Shown piece by piece: positions 9,785 through 17,907 of a stretch of 64,000 bases of DNA; the first letter of the stretch is position 1, and each line of letters starts with the position of its first letter. The notes under the pieces were generated by a model, which saw only the letters and a program-made list of their open reading frames with translations, was not told where the DNA came from and did no database searches. A program made the position numbers and the translations under genes. Source of the stretch: Maribacter sp044594925 (lineage in GTDB: Bacteria; Bacteroidota; Bacteroidia; Flavobacteriales; Flavobacteriaceae); NCBI RefSeq assembly GCF_044594925.1, contig NZ_CP138991.1, positions 1,736,001 through 1,800,000 on the forward strand. Direction: 5' to 3'.

Positions 9785-9876
9785 GCTGTACGTTGTAGTT
9801 TATATTAAAATTAAGAAACACTGTACGAAATAGTGCCCGTTCTGCTGTTTCTTTTAAATTGTAAAAGACTTAGTAA

Positions 9877-10806
9877 TTAACTACTAATTAAGTTCAATTC
9901 TTTATACCTAGGTAAGGTTGGTCTTGTTGCCATTCCTGCGGAGATTATTTTTTCTACCCTTGCTCTTTCTTCCCCAATTAATGGCAATCTTGGTGCTCTT
10001 ACTCTTTCTGTACCGATTCCTGTGGCAACTTCGGCCATTTTTATATTCTGAACCAATTGTGGGTTTATATCTAATTCCAATATTGGTAAAAACCAACGGT
10101 AGATTTCCAGCGCCTCTTCTCTTTTTCCGGCTTTAGCCAGTTCATAAATAGCACAGGTTTCTGCCGGAAATGCGCATACTAAACCTGCAACCCATCCGTC
10201 GGCTCCCATAAGAATACTTTCCAGACCCAAGGTATCTACACCGGTCAATACTTTTAATCTATCACCGAATCTGGCTTTTATACGTGTTACATTAGAAATA
10301 TCCCGAGTAGATTCTTTTACCGCCTGAATGTTTTCACATTCCATTAATTCTTCGAACATGTCCAAGGTAACTTCAATACCATAGTCCACCGGATTGTTGT
10401 ATATCATTATTGGCAAGCTAGTACTTTTTGCAACTGTTTTAAAATAGGTTACCGTTTCATAATCATTGGCCTTATAACGCATTGGAGGCAACATCATTAA
10501 ACCCTTTGCACCACACTCCTCGGCTACCGCTGCTGCATGAATAGCCCCTTTTGTAGTTTGCTCTGCTATATTGATGATTACGGGAACAGCACCTTTTACA
10601 ATTTTAACTGTTTCTATGATTAGCGTCTTTTTTTCCTCGTAGGTAAGGGTGCTAGCCTCTCCAAGAGTTCCTCCAAGTATAACTCCAGAAACACCAGCTT
10701 CTAGTTGCGCCTTTATATTTACCTCGAACATTTCCATATCCAAAGTATCATCTTGTTTAAATTTTGTAGTTACAGCGGGCATGACCCCTTTCCATTCAAC
10801 ACTCAT
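9877..10806 (-). CDS. DapA-family deaminase, likely pyrroline-4-hydroxy-2-carboxylate deaminase
   Basis: 309 residues of the dihydrodipicolinate synthase/N-acetylneuraminate lyase family. Visible motifs are GGTLGEAS (45-52), the tyrosine Y136 in MIYNNP and the Schiff-base lysine K164 in AVKEST. In hydroxyproline operons this family converts pyrroline-4-hydroxy-2-carboxylate to 2-oxoglutarate semialdehyde and ammonia. It is the promoter-proximal gene of the minus-strand operon and is separated from the divergent AraC gene by 133 bp. DapA itself is unlikely, given the catabolic neighbours. Confidence 0.88.
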   Translation of the reverse strand: MSVEWKGVMPAVTTKFKQDDTLDMEMFEVNIKAQLEAGVSGVILGGTLGEASTLTYEEKKTLIIETVKIVKGAVPVIINIAEQTTKGAIHAAAVAEECGAKGLMMLPPMRYKANDYETVTYFKTVAKSTSLPIMIYNNPVDYGIEVTLDMFEELMECENIQAVKESTRDISNVTRIKARFGDRLKVLTGVDTLGLESILMGADGWVAGLVCAFPAETCAIYELAKAGKREEALEIYRWFLPILELDINPQLVQNIKMAEVATGIGTERVRAPRLPLIGEERARVEKIISAGMATRPTLPRYKELNLISS

Positions 10807-10939
10807 AATTAACTATTTTAATTTTTACCAAAAGTAATCGCTATAGGCATTACTCACATACCTGAATTTTAGCTATATTTAAGCATATATTACCTCAATT
10901 ACTACATTTTTTATTTTTTTTAGATAAATCAAGCTCATA

Positions 10940-11785
10940 TTGAAAGTACTTCCTTTTGAAATTTCCAAGCCCATTGAAGTGAACTTGCTCGTCCAAGTGG
11001 ACAAAGAAATTCTTTTTTTTGACAAACTACATCAGCATAAAGAAATACAAATTAGTATGATACTTAAGGGTAATGGCAAGTTGATTGTAGGAGATAGTAT
11101 CCATACTTACCGTGCTAGTGATATTTTTGTCATAGGTGGTCAAGTACCACATCTATTCCAAAGTACGCCGAGCAGTGAACACTCGCATATGGTTTCACTA
11201 TTTTTCACCCCAAATAGTTTTGGGCGAGACTTTTTTAAAACTCCGGATTTGGAACAAATTGTTTCATTTTTTGAATTAGCGCCCAAGAGTTTTAGGCTAC
11301 GGTCTAAAATCCAAAAAGCAATGGAGATTATGAAGCAAATACCTTTCCAAGATAAGTTGAATAGGTTTGTTTCATTTTTAAAGTTATTGGAAGTAATAAG
11401 TTGTTCTGAAGTAGAAATCTTGACAGCATATGTAAACCCTAAAGCCTTAAACTCGAATGAAGGTAAGCGTTTACAAGACGTTTTTGATTATGTAACAAAA
11501 AACTTCCAAACCGACATTAAACTAAAAACAGCGGCTAGCTTAGCCTACATGACCCCAAATTCATTCTGCAGATTTTTTAAGCAACGTACAGATAAATCAT
11601 TTTTTCAATTTCTTATAGAATTACGTATTGCTCATTCCTGCCAACTACTACGCTCCAATAAAGACCTTACTATTTTAGAAATCTCAGAGGAATCTGGTTT
11701 TAAATCCATATCAAACTTTAACAAAAAATTTAAGTCTTTAAAAAACTGTACACCTAGCCATTACAGAACTAATCTTGGGGAATAG
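10940..11785 (+). CDS. AraC-family regulator of the hydroxyproline operon
   Basis: 281 residues. The N-terminal half is a cupin-type sensing domain (QIHKEIQISMILKGNG-like region around residues 33-50, a VPHLFQ turn near 75). The C-terminal 100 residues hold two helix-turn-helix units, ending in SEESGFKSISNFNKKFKSL and the terminal CTPSHYR, typical of AraC. The only available start is TTG at 10940, because an in-frame stop lies at 10925 and the next ATG is inside the cupin domain. It is divergent from the hydroxyproline genes across 10807-10939, so it probably responds to hydroxyproline or an intermediate there. Confidence 0.88.
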   Translation: MKVLPFEISKPIEVNLLVQVDKEILFFDKLHQHKEIQISMILKGNGKLIVGDSIHTYRASDIFVIGGQVPHLFQSTPSSEHSHMVSLFFTPNSFGRDFFKTPDLEQIVSFFELAPKSFRLRSKIQKAMEIMKQIPFQDKLNRFVSFLKLLEVISCSEVEILTAYVNPKALNSNEGKRLQDVFDYVTKNFQTDIKLKTAASLAYMTPNSFCRFFKQRTDKSFFQFLIELRIAHSCQLLRSNKDLTILEISEESGFKSISNFNKKFKSLKNCTPSHYRTNLGE

Positions 11786-11893
11786 ATTGCTTACAAATTC
11801 ATTGATTTTCAATAAAATAGTTAAGGATTAATTAGGCTTTAAAATTAAGAGGAGGAATTGCCGTATTTTATTATGATATAAGCAATACCTTTT

Positions 11894-11901
11894 TATCTTT
11901 G
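11894..11901 (+). promoter_or_regulatory. Bacteroidota -7 element before tRNA-Leu
   Basis: TATCTTTG matches the Bacteroidota sigma-A -7 consensus TAnnTTTG and lies 16 bp upstream of the tRNA 5' end, a suitable distance. I see no good -33 TTG at the expected spacing. Confidence 0.5.
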
Positions 11902-11917
11902 TGGCCTTATAATTCTT

Positions 11918-12001
11918 GCCCACGTGGTGAAATTGGTAGACACGCTACCTTGAGGGGGTAGTGTTCGCAAGGACGTGCTAGTTCGAATCTAGTCGTGGGC
12001 A
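11918..12001 (+). tRNA. tRNA-Leu (anticodon GAG)
   Basis: A class II tRNA with long variable arm. Acceptor strands gcccacg (11918-11924) and cgtgggc (11994-12000) pair perfectly, with discriminator A at 12001 and no encoded CCA. The D arm contains the ggtgaaattggtagac pattern. The anticodon stem ctacc/ggtag encloses ttgaggg, giving GAG at 11952-11954, which reads CUC and CUU leucine codons. The variable arm is tgttcgcaaggacg and the T arm contains gttcgaatc. A hairpin terminator follows at once. Confidence 0.97.
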
Positions 12002-12005
12002 CATT

Positions 12006-12030
12006 AAAGTCAGGTTCTACCTGACTTTTT
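12006..12030 (+). terminator. Rho-independent terminator after tRNA-Leu
   Basis: Perfect 10-bp inverted repeat AAAGTCAGGT / ACCTGACTTT with a 3-nt loop, followed by T residues, starting 5 bp after the tRNA. It separates the tRNA from the carotenoid operon. Confidence 0.85.
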
Positions 12031-12080
12031 CATTGGTAAAAATTTAACGAACCTTTCTTCTTATCTACATCATAATGTTG

Positions 12081-12088
12081 TAAATTTG
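12081..12088 (+). promoter_or_regulatory. Bacteroidota -7 element before the carotenoid operon
   Basis: TAAATTTG matches TAnnTTTG and lies 22 bp before the ATG at 12110. Its position right after the tRNA terminator fits a promoter for the CarH-like regulator and the crt genes. The -33 box is not convincing. Confidence 0.45.
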
Positions 12089-12109
12089 TTTAACTCTTTT
12101 TTTAAAAGT

Positions 12110-13009
12110 ATGAACAACGTAAAAAAACATTTCAGCATCCGTGATTTAGAAAATCTTTCTGGGATAAAAGCTCATACCATTAGAATATGGGAGAAGCGAT
12201 ATAATTTACTATCACCGGAACGCACGGACACGAACATTAGAAACTATAGTTTAGCCAGTCTTCAGAAGCTTTTGAATGTTACCCTACTTTATCACAATGG
12301 ACACAAAATTTCTAAGATTGCAAAAATTCCTGAAAACGAAATACCACTCGTTGTTAGAGAAATAGTTGCTAAGAACAGTAATAAGAACCACTCCATAAAT
12401 TCCTTTAAATTGGCCATGGTTAATTTTGACCAGACCATTTTTTTCAATACTTATAACAATCTCCTAAGTCAACAATCGTTCAGGGAGATATTCAAGGATA
12501 CTTTTATCCCTTTATTGAATGAATTAGGCCTACTATGGCAGACAGACACTATAAGTCCTGCTCATGAACACTTTATTACCAGCTTGATAAAGCAAAAAAT
12601 ATTACTGAACACGGAGAAACTGCAACATCTAAAACCTACTAAAACAGATAAGGTTTTTGTGGCATATTTACCCGAGAATGAGATTCATGAAATTGGTTTA
12701 CTTTATTTAAATTATGAAATAGTGTTACGTGGCTATAAATGTATTTACTTAGGTCAAACCATACCTATGGAAAATTTAATGGACGTGATGAAATACTTTG
12801 AGGACATCTACTTCCTTTCTTATTTTACAGTGGTTCCTGAGAAAGACAGAATAAACAAATACATAAAAGATTTTGAGGATTTAGTTGCTGAATATAATAA
12901 TCCAAACCTTTGGATACTAGGCAGACAGGTGCAACATATCGATGAAGCCAAACTACCAAAATTTGTTAAGACGTTTACATCCATAGAAGAGGTAGTAAGC
13001 AAACTTTAA
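12110..13009 (+). CDS. CarH/LitR-like MerR regulator with B12-binding domain
   Basis: 299 residues from the ATG at 12110; a longer frame begins at TTG 12086 but adds nothing typical. A MerR-type winged helix occupies residues about 7-75 (SIRDLENLSGIKAHTIRIWEKRY). A helical bundle follows with W143 and E153-H154, matching the W-x9-EH motif of CarH that caps the upper face of adenosylcobalamin. The Rossmann B12 domain carries E191-x-H193-x-x-G196 (ENEIHEIG), the E-variant of DxHxxG. CarH proteins repress carotenoid genes in the dark and release DNA on light-driven cobalamin photolysis. It starts the crt operon, 21 bp before crtI. Confidence 0.87.
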   Translation: MNNVKKHFSIRDLENLSGIKAHTIRIWEKRYNLLSPERTDTNIRNYSLASLQKLLNVTLLYHNGHKISKIAKIPENEIPLVVREIVAKNSNKNHSINSFKLAMVNFDQTIFFNTYNNLLSQQSFREIFKDTFIPLLNELGLLWQTDTISPAHEHFITSLIKQKILLNTEKLQHLKPTKTDKVFVAYLPENEIHEIGLLYLNYEIVLRGYKCIYLGQTIPMENLMDVMKYFEDIYFLSYFTVVPEKDRINKYIKDFEDLVAEYNNPNLWILGRQVQHIDEAKLPKFVKTFTSIEEVVSKL

Positions 13010-13030
13010 GCGGTAAATATCTTAAAATAA

Positions 13031-14488
13031 ATGGCTAAAAAAGTTATTGTTATAGGCTCTGGATTCTCTTCCCTGTCAGCAGCCTGTTATCTTGCAAAAG
13101 AGGGTTTTGAAGTTTCTATCTATGAAAAAAATAAAACCGTAGGAGGCAGGGCTTCTCAATTTACAAAAGACGGTTTTACTTTTGACATGGGACCAAGTTG
13201 GTACTGGATGCCAGATATTTTCGATAAGTTTTTCGCTGATTTTGGAAAAAAGACCAGTAATTATTACCAATTGGATAAGTTAAGCCCGGCATATAAAATT
13301 TTCTTTTCCGATGATGTCATTACCATTGGGGATACCATGGATAAAATTTGTGTAGAGTTTGAGAGAATTGAAGAAGGAAGCGCAAAAAAGCTCCGCAAGT
13401 TTATTTCTCAGGCCCAAGAAAATTATGATATCGCCATAAATAAAGTTGTTTTACGGCCAGGAATTTCTCCATTAGAATTAGTTACAAAGGAAACTATTCT
13501 TAAAGTAGACCAATTTTTTAAAACTATTAGCTCAGAAGTTCGGAGAAGGTTTAAAAACCCTAAACTCATAGCTACCTTAGAATTTCCAGTCTTGTTCCTT
13601 GGGGCAAAACCTAGCAATACCCCTTCTTTTTACAGCTTTATGAATTTTGCAGACTTTGGCTTGGGCACATGGCATCCGCAAGGAGGTATGTATGAAATCA
13701 TCAAAGCCATGAGGAGTCTCGCAGAAGAACTAGGGGTGGATATACATACCAACACGCCTATTGAGAAAATTTTAGTGAACAATGGGAAAAGCAAAGGAGT
13801 AATCTGCAATGGAAAAGTCATTAGTGCTGACGTTGTATTAAGTGGTGCAGATTATCACCATTCTGAAAGTTTGTTAGAAAAGAAGTATAGACAATATGAA
13901 GAGAATTATTGGGACAAGAAGACCTTTGCTCCTTCATCTTTACTCTTTTATGTAGGTTTTGATAAAAAATTAAAAAACGTACAACATCATAATTTGTTCT
14001 TTGATACCGATTTTGAGGTTCACGCACAAGAAATATATGATAATCCCAAGTGGCCAACGGACCCCTTATTCTATGCTAATTTTCCATCGGTGACAGATGA
14101 AAAAATGGCTCCAAATAATTGTGAGACAGGATTTTTCCTGATTCCAATAGCCCCTGACCTTAAGGATACGCCCGCCCTAAGAAGTCAATACTTTGATTTA
14201 ATTATGGATAGATTTGAGGAAAGAACAGGTCAAAAGATTACAAATAATATTATCTTCAAAGAATCTTTCTGTGTAAATGATTTCATAGAAAAATATAACT
14301 CTTACAAAGGCAACGCTTATGGGATGGCCAATACGCTTTCCCAAACTGCATTTTTAAGACCAAAATTAAAAAGTAAGAAGGTGCAAAATCTTTTTTTTAC
14401 AGGACAGTTAACAGTTCCTGGACCTGGTGTTCCCCCTTCTTTAATCTCTGGCAAGTTGGTGTCAGAATTAATAGCAAAAGACAATTAG
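13031..14488 (+). CDS. crtI: Phytoene desaturase
   Basis: 485 residues of the CrtI-type FAD amine-oxidase fold. The N-terminal dinucleotide motif is VIVIGSGFSSLSAACYL with the following GGRASQF, and the substrate-pocket FDMGPSWYWMP is typical of phytoene desaturases. The C-terminal FAD segment reads FFTGQLTVPGPGVPPSLISG. It converts phytoene to lycopene through four desaturations at the inner membrane. It lies 21 bp after the regulator and 7 bp before crtB, so co-transcription is likely. Confidence 0.94.
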   Translation: MAKKVIVIGSGFSSLSAACYLAKEGFEVSIYEKNKTVGGRASQFTKDGFTFDMGPSWYWMPDIFDKFFADFGKKTSNYYQLDKLSPAYKIFFSDDVITIGDTMDKICVEFERIEEGSAKKLRKFISQAQENYDIAINKVVLRPGISPLELVTKETILKVDQFFKTISSEVRRRFKNPKLIATLEFPVLFLGAKPSNTPSFYSFMNFADFGLGTWHPQGGMYEIIKAMRSLAEELGVDIHTNTPIEKILVNNGKSKGVICNGKVISADVVLSGADYHHSESLLEKKYRQYEENYWDKKTFAPSSLLFYVGFDKKLKNVQHHNLFFDTDFEVHAQEIYDNPKWPTDPLFYANFPSVTDEKMAPNNCETGFFLIPIAPDLKDTPALRSQYFDLIMDRFEERTGQKITNNIIFKESFCVNDFIEKYNSYKGNAYGMANTLSQTAFLRPKLKSKKVQNLFFTGQLTVPGPGVPPSLISGKLVSELIAKDN

Positions 14489-14495
14489 TACCGTA

Positions 14496-15335
14496 ATGAA
14501 AGCTACTTTTGACATGGTTTCCTATCAGTGCAGTAAGCTCGTAACAGAGAGGTACAGCACTTCTTTTGCTTTGGCTACCAAGATGCTAGATACTTCTATT
14601 AGGAGCGACATTTATAATATTTATGGCTTTGTGCGGTTCGCGGACGAAATAGTGGACACATTTCATGATTATGATAAGGATGTGCTTTTTAACAAATTTG
14701 AAAACGATTTAGAAGAGGCATTAGAATGTAAAATTAGTCTAAATCCTATTTTAAACTCCTTTCAACACACCTTCCATAAGTACAAAATCCCTAAACATTT
14801 AGTAGATTCTTTTATGAAGAGTATGCGAATGGACCTAACTAAAAGCATCTATAAAACTGATGCAGAGTATAAAGAATATATCTATGGGTCTGCTGATGTG
14901 GTAGGCTTAATGTGTTTAAAGGTTTTTGTAAAAGGTTGTCCTGATTCTTATGATAGTCTCAAAGAATCTGCCATGGCTTTAGGCTCTGCCTTTCAAAAAG
15001 TAAATTTTTTAAGAGACGTAAAGGCAGATTTTGAAGAACTGAACCGCTCCTATTTCCCTAATACTAATCTGACCGAATTGGATGAGGATTCTAAAAAGAG
15101 GATAGTCGAGGAAATCAGTGCAGATTTCCAATTAGGCTATGAAGGAATTTTAAAATTACCGATGGAAGCTAAATTTGGTGTTTATACAGCCTACAAATAC
15201 TATTATAAATTATTACAAAAACTTCAAAACACACCCTCGCTCGATATTAAAAACACTCGGATAAGAGTTCCAAATTATCAAAAATTTGGTCTTCTTGCGC
15301 GATCCTATGTTAAATATAAAATGAATTTAGTTTAG
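14496..15335 (+). CDS. crtB: Phytoene synthase
   Basis: 279 residues of the squalene/phytoene synthase family, which condenses two geranylgeranyl diphosphates to phytoene. Both Mg-diphosphate Asp motifs are present: DEIVD in FVRFADEIVDTF, and DVKAD in FQKVNFLRDVKADF. The N-terminal YSTSFALATKML is also typical. Its TAG stop abuts the crtZ ATG with no gap, indicating tight coupling. Confidence 0.94.
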   Translation: MKATFDMVSYQCSKLVTERYSTSFALATKMLDTSIRSDIYNIYGFVRFADEIVDTFHDYDKDVLFNKFENDLEEALECKISLNPILNSFQHTFHKYKIPKHLVDSFMKSMRMDLTKSIYKTDAEYKEYIYGSADVVGLMCLKVFVKGCPDSYDSLKESAMALGSAFQKVNFLRDVKADFEELNRSYFPNTNLTELDEDSKKRIVEEISADFQLGYEGILKLPMEAKFGVYTAYKYYYKLLQKLQNTPSLDIKNTRIRVPNYQKFGLLARSYVKYKMNLV

Positions 15336-15782
15336 ATGAAAACAGCAATCTGGATACTTGTTTTTTTAGGTACGTTTTCCGTAATGGAATTTATGGCTTG
15401 GTTTACGCATAAATACGTAATGCATGGCTTTCTTTGGAGTCTTCACAAAGACCACCATCACAAAGACCATGACTCGTGGTTCGAAAGAAACGATGCTTTT
15501 TTTATTTTTTACGCAATCGTCAGTATGTCCCTTTTTTATACCGCGGCTAATGGGTTTTGGTATGGATGGCCATTAGGGTTTGGAATTATGGCCTATGGTT
15601 TAGCTTACTTCTTAGTTCACGACATATTTATTCATCAAAGATTTAAATTGTTCAGAAATGCTAACCATTGGTACGCAAAAGGCGTTAGAAGAGCGCACAA
15701 AATACACCACAAACATTTAGGTAAAGGCGACGGTGAATGCTTTGGAATGTTGTTTGTTCCCTTTAAGTATTTTAAAAAATAA
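15336..15782 (+). CDS. crtZ: Beta-carotene hydroxylase
   Basis: 148 residues of the fatty-acid-hydroxylase-like di-iron membrane family. The His clusters are clear: HKYVMHG, HKDHHHKDH, HDIFIHQR and HKIHHKH, and four hydrophobic segments can be seen. It adds the 3-hydroxyl to beta-ionone rings. The stop codon is 1 bp upstream of the start of the crtD-like gene. Its substrate ring must be made by a lycopene cyclase encoded outside this window. Confidence 0.94.
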   Translation: MKTAIWILVFLGTFSVMEFMAWFTHKYVMHGFLWSLHKDHHHKDHDSWFERNDAFFIFYAIVSMSLFYTAANGFWYGWPLGFGIMAYGLAYFLVHDIFIHQRFKLFRNANHWYAKGVRRAHKIHHKHLGKGDGECFGMLFVPFKYFKK

Positions 15783-15783
15783 A

Positions 15784-17265
15784 ATGTCCAAAGCTTTAGT
15801 AGTTGGTGCCGGTATTGCTGGTTTAGCTGTAGCGCTAAGGCTAAGAAAAAAAGGCTATGAAGTAACGGTTTTTGAAGGAAATGCCTATCCTGGTGGAAAA
15901 TTGCACGAATTTTCTTTAGGTTCCTATAGATTTGATTGGGGGCCTTCTTTATTTACAATGCCACATTTGGTTACAGAATTATTCGAGCTTTTTAACGAAG
16001 ATGCCTCTCAACATTTCAACTATATAGAAAAAGACAATTCTTGCATTTATTTTTGGGAAGACGGTGCCAGACTAAAGGCCGCCACTAATCCAAAGGTATT
16101 TATAGATAAGCTAGTTTCTGATTTCGGGGAGGATAAAGCCCAAATAGAGAACTATCTTAAAGGCAACCAAAAGAAGTACGACTTAACCGCTAAGCTATTC
16201 TTAGAAAGTTCGCTTCATAAACTGAAAACTTATTTGTCCAAGGATACACTTAAAGCGCTTATCAATTATAGGAAATTAGACCTTTACAACACTCTTAATG
16301 ATGTCAATAAAAAGAATTTTAGTAATCCAAAAATAATTCAGCTTTTCAACAGGTATGCCACATACAACGGCTCCGACCCCTATAAGACTCCTGGGATAAT
16401 GTCCATGATTCCTCATCTTGAAATGGAAATGGGAACCTATTTTCCTAATGGTGGCATGCACAGTATTACTAAAAGTCTATATGATTTTGCAATTTCTAAA
16501 GGAGTAAGCTTTCAATTTAATAATCGAGTAAAACAAATTGAGATTACCAATAGTAAAGCAACTGGAGTTCATACCAGAAAAGGATATTACGAGGCAGATA
16601 TTGTGGTGACAAACTCGGATATAGCAGCCACTTATGAAGAATTACTTAGGGAGCAGAAAGCGCCAACGAGGACGTTAAGCCAAGAAAAATCGAGCTCAGC
16701 AATTATATTTTATTGGGGAATAGCGCGGAGTTTTCCGCAATTGGATTTACATAATATTCTGTTCAGCGAGGATTATCAAAAGGAATTCAATACCATTTTC
16801 AATGAACTAATGCCACCTGAAGACCCTACTGTTTATATAAACATCTCCAGTAAAAATAATTCGGAGGATGCCCCTGAAGGTTGTGAAAACTGGTTTGTTA
16901 TGGTTAATGCACCTTCGGCAAGTGGACAAGACTGGGTATCAATTAAAAAACAGGTTAGAAAAAGTATTATCGCTAAAACGAACAAAATACTAGGAACTGA
17001 TATTGAAAAATATATCGTTGAGGAGAATAGCCTGGACCCTCTTGAGATAGAAAAGAAGACAGGTTCTGTTGGTGGGGCTCTTTATGGAGCTTCCAGCAAT
17101 TCCAAATTTGCAGCATTTTTAAGACATCCAAATTTTAGCTCTAGCATTTCAGGACTTTATTTTTGTGGTGGTTCAGTGCATCCAGGAGGAGGAATACCAT
17201 TATGCTTACTATCGGCCAAAATTACGAGTGATTTAATCCCAGAAGTATTGATTAATGAAGGTTAA
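15784..17265 (+). CDS. crtD: CrtD-like carotenoid desaturase
   Basis: 493 residues from the ATG at 15784; an in-frame ATG at 15733 lies inside crtZ and is not needed. The fold is CrtI-like: ALVVGAGIAGLAVALRL, PGGKLHEF, FDWGPSLFTMP, and the C-terminal YFCGGSVHPGGGIPLCLLS. This second desaturase, together with CrtZ and a CruF-like protein, fits the 3',4'-desaturase of 1'-hydroxy carotenoids in the saproxanthin/myxol route. Assignment to CrtD rather than another CrtI paralogue rests on context. It overlaps cruF by 11 bp. Confidence 0.82.
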   Translation: MSKALVVGAGIAGLAVALRLRKKGYEVTVFEGNAYPGGKLHEFSLGSYRFDWGPSLFTMPHLVTELFELFNEDASQHFNYIEKDNSCIYFWEDGARLKAATNPKVFIDKLVSDFGEDKAQIENYLKGNQKKYDLTAKLFLESSLHKLKTYLSKDTLKALINYRKLDLYNTLNDVNKKNFSNPKIIQLFNRYATYNGSDPYKTPGIMSMIPHLEMEMGTYFPNGGMHSITKSLYDFAISKGVSFQFNNRVKQIEITNSKATGVHTRKGYYEADIVVTNSDIAATYEELLREQKAPTRTLSQEKSSSAIIFYWGIARSFPQLDLHNILFSEDYQKEFNTIFNELMPPEDPTVYINISSKNNSEDAPEGCENWFVMVNAPSASGQDWVSIKKQVRKSIIAKTNKILGTDIEKYIVEENSLDPLEIEKKTGSVGGALYGASSNSKFAAFLRHPNFSSSISGLYFCGGSVHPGGGIPLCLLSAKITSDLIPEVLINEG

Positions 17266-17899
17266 GAAATTACTACCAATAAAGAATGGTTGGGCAATCA
17301 GCCTTGTATGGTTATTTCACGTGACAGCAGTAATTGGAATAAGTATTGGATATGTGGATTGGTTTATTAAAAAAACGCCACTTAATCTGTGCCTCTCACT
17401 TCTTCTCTTTCTCTTTGTTTATCCCATAAATAATAGTAAAAGGTGGGGAGCTTTTTTACTGTTCTTTGCAGCAGGTATGTTTGCTGAATGGCTAGGTATA
17501 ACTACAGGGCTACTTTTTGGAGAATACCAATATGGAACTAATTTTGGCATTAAGATAGAGGGGGTACCTTTACTAATAGGCTCATATTGGGCAATACTTA
17601 CTTTTATTACCATGAGTATAACCGATTATCTAAAAATAAATATATTCATAAAAATGGGCCTTGCAGGCGCACTGATGGTACTATTAGACTTTTTCATGGA
17701 AGCTAGTGCGGCTAGATTTAACTTTTGGGAATTTCTTGATAATGATCCACCTTTACTTAATTATATTTCGTGGTTTCTATTGGGGTTACTGTTCCAAGGT
17801 ATCCTTAGGGCATTGAAAATAACCGGAGACAAGGCATTCTCACTACACTTATATTTAGCGCAGTTTTTGTTCTTCTTTTACTTCTATTTTTACTATTAA
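17255..17899 (+). CDS. cruF: CruF-like carotenoid 1',2'-hydratase (membrane protein)
   Basis: 214 residues, about seven hydrophobic segments, matching the CruF/DUF422 carotenoid biosynthesis family. Recognisable parts are AEWLGITTGLLFGEYQYG, GVPLLIGSYWAI, and LLDFFMEASAARFNFWEF with acidic residues at membrane borders. CruF hydrates the psi end of monocyclic carotenoids, producing a 1'-hydroxyl. It is the last gene of the crt operon and overlaps the crtD-like gene by 11 bp. The end is only 8 bp from the convergent thioredoxin-fold gene. Confidence 0.82.
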   Translation: MKVKKLLPIKNGWAISLVWLFHVTAVIGISIGYVDWFIKKTPLNLCLSLLLFLFVYPINNSKRWGAFLLFFAAGMFAEWLGITTGLLFGEYQYGTNFGIKIEGVPLLIGSYWAILTFITMSITDYLKINIFIKMGLAGALMVLLDFFMEASAARFNFWEFLDNDPPLLNYISWFLLGLLFQGILRALKITGDKAFSLHLYLAQFLFFFYFYFYY

Positions 17900-17907
17900 G
17901 GAAGTTG

